This document shows positions 54,763 to 64,000 of a DNA stretch of 64,000 bases, in pieces; the stretch's first letter is position 1; each line of letters starts with the position of its first letter. Origin of the DNA: Azohydromonas aeria (lineage in GTDB: Bacteria; Pseudomonadota; Gammaproteobacteria; Burkholderiales; Burkholderiaceae_C); contig NZ_VIDQ01000030.1 in NCBI RefSeq assembly GCF_009760915.1, positions 1 through 64,000 of the forward strand, in the 5' to 3' direction. A program made the translations under genes and the position numbers. The notes under the pieces were generated by a model. The model did no database searches and was not told the origin of the DNA. It saw only the letters and a list, made by a program, of their open reading frames with translations.

Positions 54763-54921
54763 GGCCGATGCTGCAGCAGCGGCCATGCCCTCAAGCCGCC
54801 ATGGGAACACCGCTTGCCTTTGCCGCACCGGCACCGCGCGCGTGCCGGTGCCTGCCTGTGCCATGAGAAGTCCCCCGTTGAACCTGCCCGCCTGCCTGTC
54901 TCCCCACCAGGGAACCTCCCT

Positions 54922-56367
54922 TTGAGCGCCGCCGCCTATGACGCCGACGTGCTGATTGCCGGCGCCGGCGTGGCGGGCCTGGCTTGCGGCGCGGCGCTGG
55001 CCGATGCCGGCTTCAAGGTCGTGGTGCTGGAGCGCGACGCGCTGCCCGGCGGGCGCGCGGCGAGCTGGCCCGATCTCGTCACCGGCGACGTGGTGGACAT
55101 CGGCCCGCACGTGCTCACCAGCGAGCACCGCAACTTCCTGGCGCTGCTGCGCCGCTGCGGCACCGAGGGCGAGGTCTGCTGGCAATCGCAGCCGCTGATC
55201 ACGCTGCTCGACGCCGGGCGGCGCATCCCCGTGCCCGGCTCGCGGCTGCCGCCGCCGCTGCACGGGCTGCCGGCGCTGCCGAAGGTGCTGCGCTGCCTGG
55301 GCGTGCGCGACCTGCTGTCCAACGCGCGCGTGGCCTGGCACGCGGCGCGGCTCGACGAGGAGCGGCTGCAGGCGCTCGACGAGCTCGACGCCATGCGCTA
55401 CCTGCGCGGCCTGGGCGTGAGCGACCGCAGCATCGAGTGGTTCTGGACCTCGGCCACCATGGCGCTGCTCAACGTGCCGCTGCAGCAGTGCTCGGCCGCG
55501 GCGCTGATGCGCGTGTTCCGGCTGATGCAGGGGCGCAGCGGCTACTGCTTCGGCTTTCCCCGCATCCCGCTGGCGTCGCTGTACGCGCCGGGCTGCCGCG
55601 CCCGCATCGAGGCCGCCGGCGGGCGCGTGATGCTGCGCTCGCCAGTGGCTCGGGTGCACGTGCGGGAGCGGCGCTTCCAGGCCTTCGAGCTGGAGGACGG
55701 CAGCCTGCTGCACGCGCCGGCGGCCGTGCTGGCGCTGCCGCCGCAGCTGCTGCGCAACGGCTTCGTCACCGCGCCCTGGCCGGCGGCCTCGCGCGCGGCG
55801 CACGCCTTCGAGCCCTCGCGCTACGTCAGCGTCTACCTGTGGCTGGACCGCCCGGTGGCGCGCGAGAACTTCTGGGCCCGCGCCTGGGCCACGCGCGACC
55901 TGCACACCGACTTCTACGTGCTCTCCAATTTCCGCCACGAGGCGCGCGGCACGCTGCTGGCATGCAACTCCATCCACGTGCGCCTGGCCTGGGAGTGGAG
56001 CGACGACGAGATCGTGCAGCGCACGCTGCAGGAGGTGGCGGACTTCGCGCCCGAAGCGGCTCAGGCGCGCCTGGTGCATGCCCGCGTGCACCGCATCCCG
56101 ATGGCGGTGCCCTGCCCGCTGCCCGGCACCGAGTCCGCGCGGCTGCCCGCCGAGACGCCGTTTGCCGGGCTGTGGCTGGCCGGCGACTGGACCCGCACCG
56201 CGCTGCCGGCGTCCATGGAAAGCGCGGCGCGCTCCGCCGCCCTGGCGGCCGAGGGCGTGGCCGCCGCGCTGGGCCGGCCGCTGCAGCTGGCGCTGCCGGT
56301 GCCGGAAACCACCGGCGTGATGGCGCTGCTGCGCCGCCTGCCGGCGTCCCACCGGCGCCTGGTCTGA
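54922..56367 (+). CDS. FAD-dependent amine-oxidase-fold dehydrogenase (HpnE/phytoene-desaturase-like)
   Basis: 481 residues from a TTG start, since no ATG or GTG is available near the FAD motif. Dinucleotide-binding motif DVLIAGAGVAGLACGAALADAG, ending in LERDALPGGRAAS; the C-terminal FAD motif is FAGLWLAGDWTRTALPASMESA. This matches hydroxysqualene dehydroxylase (HpnE), phytoene desaturase and related enzymes. No other hopanoid or carotenoid gene is in the window, so the substrate remains open. Confidence 0.82.
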   Translation: MSAAAYDADVLIAGAGVAGLACGAALADAGFKVVVLERDALPGGRAASWPDLVTGDVVDIGPHVLTSEHRNFLALLRRCGTEGEVCWQSQPLITLLDAGRRIPVPGSRLPPPLHGLPALPKVLRCLGVRDLLSNARVAWHAARLDEERLQALDELDAMRYLRGLGVSDRSIEWFWTSATMALLNVPLQQCSAAALMRVFRLMQGRSGYCFGFPRIPLASLYAPGCRARIEAAGGRVMLRSPVARVHVRERRFQAFELEDGSLLHAPAAVLALPPQLLRNGFVTAPWPAASRAAHAFEPSRYVSVYLWLDRPVARENFWARAWATRDLHTDFYVLSNFRHEARGTLLACNSIHVRLAWEWSDDEIVQRTLQEVADFAPEAAQARLVHARVHRIPMAVPCPLPGTESARLPAETPFAGLWLAGDWTRTALPASMESAARSAALAAEGVAAALGRPLQLALPVPETTGVMALLRRLPASHRRLV

Positions 56368-56450
56368 GCGCGCAGCCGCCGCGGCGCGGGCGGCGCCGCG
56401 GCAAGTTGCGCTGTGTCATGCCGGCGACAGGGCATATCGCCGGATCGGGG

Positions 56451-56467
56451 GATTGTGTTACACAATC
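56451..56467. promoter_or_regulatory. Perfect palindrome upstream of the EF-hand protein gene
   Basis: GATTGTG, TTA, CACAATC: a perfect 7 bp inverted repeat with 3 nt centre, 55 bp before the start. It looks like a transcription-factor operator. The regulator is unknown. Confidence 0.55.
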
Positions 56468-56522
56468 GTGTCGTTGCAGTCAGTTACGACGGCAGCGCCA
56501 AAGACAAGAAGAGGGGGGACCC

Positions 56523-57566
56523 ATGAGCATTGGAGGTCTCGGCATCAGCGCCCGGAGCGGCATGCAGCGCCTGCAGCCGCCGTTGCGCGAGGAATTGCTG
56601 CGCCAGGCCAGCGAGCGCCAGCGCGAGGGCACCGCCGCCGGCGAGTTGCAGCGGATGCGGCCCAGCTCGCCGTCGGCGGTCGCCGACACCGGCACCAACC
56701 TGCCCGGCTACCGGCTCACGGACGCCGACGGCAACGAGGACAACGACGCCACCGAGCTGCGCGCCGGCATCCAGGCGTCACTGCAGCAGCTCGAATCCAC
56801 GCTGGCATTCGCGCGCCAGCGGGCCGGCGCCGCGGTGGATGCGGCGGAGAACCGCGACGCCGTCGCCGCCGCGCGTGCGACCGCGGCCGGCCGCCCGGGC
56901 GCCACGGATGCCGCGGCCATCGAGCGCGATGCCGCCGGCATGGCCGGGACTGCCGGCGCAGGTGCCGGCACCGCGGTGCGGAACGACGCGGACCAGGCCG
57001 CGGCGGGACGGGTCGTTCGCAACTTTCCCTGGCTGCCCAACGCCGCCAGCAACGCCGGGCCGAGCGGCGGACCGCCCGGCGCCGGCACCGGCACCCCCTT
57101 TGTCTCCGCCTCCGCCTCCGCTCCCGCCCCTAGAACCGAGCCCGCGCCGGCCGACGCGGCCCCGGCTCCGGCCACGACCGACACCGAAGCCGACGCCGTC
57201 GCAACGCCGGCACCGTCCCTGGCGCAGGACGCCGGCGCCACGGCGCGCGACGACGCGCTGCAGGGCCTGGCCACGGCCGACGCCGACGCCGACGGCGACC
57301 AGCGCCTGGACGCCGCCGAGGCCGCCACGCCGCGGGGCGCGCTGGGCAAGGCGCTGAACCCGGCGCTGACCGCGGCCGCCCCGGCGGCACCGGGCACGGC
57401 CGCCGCGGACGCCGCCTCGGCGTCGCCCTCGTCCGCGCTGCCGCTGCGCGAAGGCGGCCTGGACGCGCAGGCCGAGCGGCTGGCGGCCTGGATGGTGCAG
57501 CAGTACGCCGCCGCGGGCGGCCAGGCCGTGCCGGGCGTGGGCCAGCAGGTGAACACCAGCGCCTGA
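56523..57566 (+). CDS. Ala-rich low-complexity protein with EF-hand-like loop
   Basis: 347 residues after GAGGGGGGACCC. No signal peptide or membrane segment. A calcium-binding loop DADGDQRLDAAE (EF-hand spacing 1, 3, 5 and 12) lies near residue 260 in an otherwise Ala/Pro/Thr-rich sequence. GVGQQVNTSA closes the protein. It may be secreted by a non-classical route or lie in the cytoplasm; no family recognised. Codon use is like that of neighbouring genes. Confidence 0.65.
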   Translation: MSIGGLGISARSGMQRLQPPLREELLRQASERQREGTAAGELQRMRPSSPSAVADTGTNLPGYRLTDADGNEDNDATELRAGIQASLQQLESTLAFARQRAGAAVDAAENRDAVAAARATAAGRPGATDAAAIERDAAGMAGTAGAGAGTAVRNDADQAAAGRVVRNFPWLPNAASNAGPSGGPPGAGTGTPFVSASASAPAPRTEPAPADAAPAPATTDTEADAVATPAPSLAQDAGATARDDALQGLATADADADGDQRLDAAEAATPRGALGKALNPALTAAAPAAPGTAAADAASASPSSALPLREGGLDAQAERLAAWMVQQYAAAGGQAVPGVGQQVNTSA

Positions 57567-57730
57567 GCGGCGCGCCAGGCCAGACAGCGCGGCGCCGCGC
57601 CCGCCGCGCCCCGGTTCCCAGCCCGCGTGCGGCGGAAGGGGCTTCTCCTTCCTCCCCCGACCCTCGTCCCCTTCGACAGCGCCGGCACGCAGGGCTTTTT
57701 TATTCGTGAGGCGCGCGGCGCTGCCGGCGC

Positions 57731-59607
57731 TCAGCCTGCGGGCTGCGCCAGCGCCGCGTCCAGGTCCGTCAGCGGCAGCGGGCCTGCGTCCTCCAGCCGC
57801 TCCTGCGCGTGGCGCATGGTGCCGGTCCACACCAGCGAGCCGTCGGGCTGGGGCACCGGCGCGGCGCAGCGCACCAGGCACGGAAAGGTGGTCGAGCCGT
57901 CGGCGTGGCGGGCCGTCCAGTGCGCGGTCCACGCGCTGCGCTCGGCCGCGGAGCGCTCCAGGGAAACCAGCAGCGGCGCCAGCGCGGCCGGGTCGATGCT
58001 GGAGAACCACAGGTTGACGTTGCCGCGCAGCGCCTGCTCGTCCAGGCCCAGCAGCTGGGCCGACTTCGGGCTCATGTACGGGAAGTCGTAGCGCCCGTTC
58101 GGGCCGCGGCGCAGCTGGAACACCACGAAGGGCAGCTGCGCCGCGAGCTGCTCCAGGACATGCCCCTGGCGCACCGAGCGCTCGTCCTGCAGCCGCCGCT
58201 CCTCGCCGTGGCGCAGCAGCAGCGTCACGTCGCGCACGAAGGTGACGGTGCAGGGCCGGCCTTCGTAGACCAGGCTGCTGAGGCTGATGGTGGCGCTGAA
58301 GACGCTGCCGTCGCGGCGCAGGCAGCTCAGCGGCTGCGCCGAGGCGCTCATCGGGCGCGTCACCGGCGAGGCCTGGTGCAGCTGGCGCGAGCGCTGGTGC
58401 CGCACGCGCAGGCCCTCGGGCATGAGCCGCTCGACCTGCAGCCCGTCGAGCTCGCCCGCCCCGTAGCCGAACAGGACCTCGGCGCTGCGGTTGGCCTTGA
58501 GCACCAGCCCCGGCGCATCGACCACGAAGATGGCGTCGGGCGAGAGCTCGAAGAAGGCCGCGAACTGCGCCCGCGACGCCTCCAGTGCCCGCACCTGCGC
58601 GGCCTGGGCGCGGTTGACCTGCTCCAGCCGCTCCATGGTTTCGCGCAGCCGCGCGTTGGCCTGGAACTGCGCCCGCGACGCCTCCAGTGCCCGCACCTGC
58701 GCGGCCTGGGCGCGGTTGACCTGCTCCAGCCGCTCCATGGTTTCGCGCAGCCGCGCGTTGGCCTGGGTCAGGTCCTCGGTCAGTGCCTCCAGGCTGAAGG
58801 CGTGCTCGAAGGACTGCGTGGCCAGGAACACGCGCAGGATGCCGTAGCCCAGCACCGAGCAGCCCGCGGCGAAGATGGCATGCGCCAGCCACCACTGGTG
58901 GTTCCAGGGCCGCGCCAGGATGAAGGCCAGCGACGCGAAGGCGAACCAGGCGAAGGCCAGCGCCGCGTACTTCATCAGCGGCGAGTGCAGCCCGCGCCGC
59001 GCCTGCACGCCCAGCGCCACCACGTACAGCGCGATGGCGCCGCCCTCCATGCCCAGCCGCAGCGCCGGCATGCGCGCCAGCGGCGAGTACGCCAGCACGC
59101 CCACGGCCACGTTGAGCGCCAGGAACAGGCCGAACCAGCGCAGCCACCAGCGCGTGTCCTCGCGCCGCGCCGGCGGGTCGGGCGGGACGCCGAAGCGCAG
59201 CAGCCCGGCGAGCAGGCACGCGCCCATGACCACGCGCGAGGCCGGGCCGTAGAGGATGAACAGCCACAGGTTGTGGTGCGCCAGCGGGGTGAAGAAGCCG
59301 TGCAGCGAGTACACCAGCGTGAAGCCGGCGAAGGCCAGCGTCACCCAGCGCAGCAGCGCCTCGCCCGAGCGGTGCCAGCAGCGCCAGGCCACCCAGCCGA
59401 TGAAGCCGCCTTCGAGCGTGGCCACGCCGATGGCCACCTGGTGGAAGAGGTGGTCCTCGAAGCGCAGCGCCGGGTCCTGGAACCACTGCAGGTAGGCAAT
59501 GGGCAGCAGCGGCAGCAGCGCCAGCGCGGCCTCCAGGGCGCGGCGCAGGCCCTGCGCCCAGTGCAGGGCGGCGCGGCGCGGCGTCGGCGTCGGCGTCGGC
59601 TCGCATG

Positions 59608-59611
<4 letters not shown>
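57731..59611 (-). CDS. Membrane PAS-domain sensor protein without output domain
   Basis: Up to 626 residues. About seven membrane helices (ALLPLLPIAYLQW, IGVATLEGGFIGWVAW, LWLFILYGPASRVVMGA and others), a coiled coil, then two PAS domains (AAFFELSPDAIFVVDAPGL and YDFPYMSPKSAQLLGLD). No HisKA, GGDEF, EAL or other effector follows. The start is uncertain: no ATG, GTG or TTG lies in frame near the preceding stop, so a CTG at 59611 is used here; the first normal start (GTG at 59437) would lose the first helix. An out-of-frame ATG at 59606 hints at a small frameshift. It abuts the hybrid kinase gene. Confidence 0.75.
58562..58765 (-). repeat. Exact 102 bp tandem duplication in the PAS protein linker
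   Basis: 58562-58663 and 58664-58765 are identical base for base, giving two copies of a 34-residue coiled-coil unit (QANARLRETMERLEQVN...) at about residues 283-350, between the last membrane helix and the first PAS domain. The absence of any difference, even silent, points to a recent event. Confidence 0.9.
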
Positions 59612-62382
<2,771 letters not shown>

Positions 62383-62515
62383 GGCCGGCGTCCGGGTGCA
62401 TCGCGAACAGCGCCGCGGGCGGCAACCCCAGCAGCAGCGGCGCCGCGAGCCGGCGCGCCGACGGCAGCACGGCCTCGTCGGCGGGCGCGGCAGGGGCGGC
62501 GGCGAGGAAGGTCAT
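62383..62515 (-). pseudogene. Displaced N-terminal segment of the hybrid kinase gene
   Basis: Reading from the ATG at 62515, residues up to about LVPLGLATALFLVA (through ~62335) look like the first membrane helices of the sensor (RRLAAPLLLGLPPAALFAM), after which the matching sequence continues in the frame one base further on (CVAAGTFAAALLDVLRLAL). One extra base or two missing bases in a G/C-rich stretch near 62325-62340 would explain it. Confidence 0.55.
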
Positions 62516-62726
62516 GGCGGACGGCCGAGGCGGCGCTCGTGCGGCATCGGCAGCAGGGAGGGAAGCTCGAACCCGGCGCGGACCCGGGCCGGGTTCGGTT
62601 CATCCTAGCGTCGCGCCCCTCGCCGGCCCGCGGCAGCGGCGCGGCGCTTTCGTGAAAAAGGTGGCAATTCGCCCCGGCCCGCGACGGCGCCGCGCGGCGC
62701 ATGCGGCACGGCGCGGCGCGTGGCGC

Positions 62727-63632
62727 TCAGCGGCCCGGGCCGCCCTCCTCGCGCCCCTCGCCCCCCGGCTGCGCCACCGGGCCCAAGCCCCTGCCCTGGC
62801 CCCCGCCCTGGCCCCCGGTTTCGCGCCCGTTCTCGTCATCGTCGCCGTCGGCGCGCACGCCGGCGGCGCGGCGGTACTCGCTGGGCGTCATGCCGAAACG
62901 GGCGCGGAAGGCATTGGTGAAGGCCGCGGCGGACTGGTAGCCGATGTGCTGGCCGATCTGGTTGAGCTGCTGCCGGGTGTGCAGCAGCCGCGTGCAGGCC
63001 TCGCGATGGCGCTCCTCGCGCAGCCAGGCGTAGACCGCGCTGCCGACCTGGCGCCGGAATTCATGGCTCAAATGCCGCTGCGTGGTGCCCACGCGCTGCG
63101 CCAGCGCCGCCAGCGAAGGCGGATCGGCCATTTCGCGCAGCAATATGGCCTGGGCCTGGCCGACCATTTTCTCCTCCCATCCCTGGGCCAGGCCGTCTGC
63201 GAGCGGCAATTCCGGCGCGGGGGCGGGCGGCAGCGCGGCATGCTGGCCGGCGGCCTGGTGCAGGCGCAGGTGCACGCGCACCCGGGCAATGACTTCCTCG
63301 GGATCGAAGGGTTTGGTGATGTAGTCGACGGCACCCGCCTCGAAGGCGCTGAGTTTGTCGTCGATATGATTCGACACCGTCAGGCAAATCAGCGGGATGT
63401 GCTGCAGCGTCGGGTGGGCCTTGAACAGCCGGATCGTCGCCCGGCCGTCCACTTCGGGCATGTACAGGTCGACGAGGATCAGGTCGGGCGGCCGGGCCGC
63501 GGCCTTGACCAGCGCGTCGCGCCCATCCAGCGCGGCGAAAACCCGATAATCCTGGCGTCGCAGGATGCCGGCAAGAAACTGAATTTGCTTGGGATCGTCG
63601 TCAATAAGCAGGATGGACGGACTGCTGACCAT
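62727..63632 (-). CDS. Response regulator with receiver and AraC-type output
   Basis: 301 residues. Receiver: SILLIDDDPKQIQFL, phospho-acceptor Asp55 in LILVDLYMPEVDG, Lys in DYITKPFDPEE. AraC output: LAALAQRVGTTQRHLSHEFRRQVG, then QQLNQIGQHIGYQSAAAFTNAFRARFGMTPSEYRR. A Gly/Gln-rich tail follows. It heads a minus-strand row with the hybrid kinase and PAS protein and is their likely transcriptional output. The region between it and the kinase (62516-62726) holds no gene I can identify. Confidence 0.9.
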   Translation of the reverse strand: MVSSPSILLIDDDPKQIQFLAGILRRQDYRVFAALDGRDALVKAAARPPDLILVDLYMPEVDGRATIRLFKAHPTLQHIPLICLTVSNHIDDKLSAFEAGAVDYITKPFDPEEVIARVRVHLRLHQAAGQHAALPPAPAPELPLADGLAQGWEEKMVGQAQAILLREMADPPSLAALAQRVGTTQRHLSHEFRRQVGSAVYAWLREERHREACTRLLHTRQQLNQIGQHIGYQSAAAFTNAFRARFGMTPSEYRRAAGVRADGDDDENGRETGGQGGGQGRGLGPVAQPGGEGREEGGPGR

Positions 63633-63655
63633 ATTCTTGGATTTTACTTGTTGAA

Positions 63656-63723
63656 CCGGCAATCTAAAAAATCTTGCCGGCGAGCGCAACTATAATTCTT
63701 GTCCATTCTTTATTATTTGCCGG
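63656..63723. promoter_or_regulatory. AT-rich divergent control region with three TTGCCGG-type half-sites
   Basis: CCGGCAA (63656) and TTGCCGG (63674) are inverted around an A-rich 11 nt centre; a further TTGCCGG lies at 63717. TATAAT occurs at 63691. This 176 bp gap is the least GC-rich part of the window and must drive both the REC-AraC gene and the divergent membrane-protein gene. Confidence 0.5.
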
Positions 63724-63808
63724 ACAGTATAACCTCGAAACGGTATCGATTGAATTCAGTCCACCGAGTTTCGTCCCCCGGGATTCGTCCGGGGAAAGGC
63801 GACGCGGC

Positions 63809-64000
63809 GTGAGCAGGTCCGGCCGGGCCGGCGCGCGCCGGCGGCGCCTTGGCGCGCTGTCGCTGGCGGCGCTGGCCCTGGCGCTGCTGCTGCTGGCGGC
63901 GTGGATCTTTGCCGGCAGCGTCGGCGGGCTGGCGCTGGCCGCCTTCGGGCTGCCCACGCTGCTGGCCGTGGCGACGCTGCTGTGGCGCGAGAAGACGCTG
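63809..64000 (+). CDS. Membrane protein, 5' part (runs off the window)
   Basis: 64 residues from the GTG at 63809 (GGGGAAAGG upstream) to the window end. Arg-rich N-terminus ([13 protein letters not shown]) followed by two hydrophobic helices (LSLAALALALLLLAAWIFAG and LALAAFGLPTLLAVATLL). Divergent from the REC-AraC gene, so possibly another sensor of the cluster. Family not recognisable from this fragment. Confidence 0.55.
   Translation, partial: MSRSGRAGARRRRLGALSLAALALALLLLAAWIFAGSVGGLALAAFGLPTLLAVATLLWREKTL

Noticed and set aside
57627-57700. T-run after a GC stretch as a terminator
   Set aside because: A six-T run is present but I find no stable stem directly before it; the inverted repeat AGCGCCGGCA/TGCCGGCGCT straddles the run, which does not fit a terminator.

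Overview
The window is a 64 kb piece of a very GC-rich chromosome (above about 70 % G+C by eye). The gene families point to a betaproteobacterium of the Burkholderiales (Comamonadaceae or Rubrivivax/Leptothrix relatives): PEP-CTERM proteins, a cytoplasmic SoeABC-type molybdoenzyme beside ssu and mod genes, a CysB-type LysR regulator, H-NOX signalling and short TTCG...CGAA intergenic repeats. This placement is inferred from gene content only. No rRNA, tRNA, CRISPR array, prophage or complete insertion sequence was seen. ATGA or GTGA start/stop overlaps are common, so much of the window is packed into operons.

Layout. (1) 1-5162: a secretion locus resembling the Fap functional-amyloid system. 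It has a Gly/Ser/Thr/Ala-rich repeat protein cut by the window edge, two small exported proteins sharing an LLDTxRGG motif, an exported C39-type cysteine peptidase and a convergent FapF-like outer-membrane barrel with an N-terminal coiled coil. (2) 5546-21975: sulfur and molybdenum. An Rmf/CrpP-like protein is followed by soeABC (probable sulfite dehydrogenase) and a divergent ssu operon for sulfonate uptake and desulfonation that contains a VOC gene, a molbindin and an internally deleted RBBP9-like hydrolase. Then come a sulfatase, vapBC, and a CysB-like regulator divergent from modABC. Sulfonates and sulfate esters would be imported and cleaved, sulfite oxidised by a molybdoenzyme, and molybdate supplied by ModABC. 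(3) 22044-27807: housekeeping and stress genes (CPBP protease, RlmN-like radical SAM enzyme, DsbA-like protein, 1-Cys peroxiredoxin, DUF1810, EamA exporter, AraC regulator). (4) 28116-37188: a PEP-CTERM protein, an H-NOX/HNOBA-kinase pair, a nuclease-helicase, two small exported proteins with a late hydrophobic segment and basic tail, a heat-shock promoter with two Hsp20 genes, and an App1-type phosphatase.

(5) 37319-43504: a polyamine-type ABC transporter operon with its own GntR regulator and an Asp/Glu/hydantoin racemase-like enzyme, interrupted by a 201 bp element with perfect 25 bp terminal inverted repeats. (6) 43647-52657: an HTH-REC regulator facing a degenerate HPt gene, small unknown genes, a second PEP-CTERM protein, a PKD-repeat lipoprotein, an isocitrate/isopropylmalate dehydrogenase, a nucleotidyltransferase-like protein and a metallophosphoesterase. 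(7) 52680-57566: a glycoside hydrolase plus acetoacetate-decarboxylase-like pair divergent from an HpnE/phytoene-desaturase-like flavoprotein, then an Ala-rich EF-hand protein behind a perfect palindrome. (8) 57731-64000: a signalling cluster of a REC-AraC regulator, a hybrid kinase whose N-terminus is frameshifted, a membrane PAS protein without an output domain carrying an exact 102 bp tandem duplication, and a divergent membrane protein cut by the window end.

Most gene calls rest on recognised motifs and family resemblance read by eye; no database search was run. Start sites were chosen by ribosome-binding sites and operon overlaps and are uncertain where stated.
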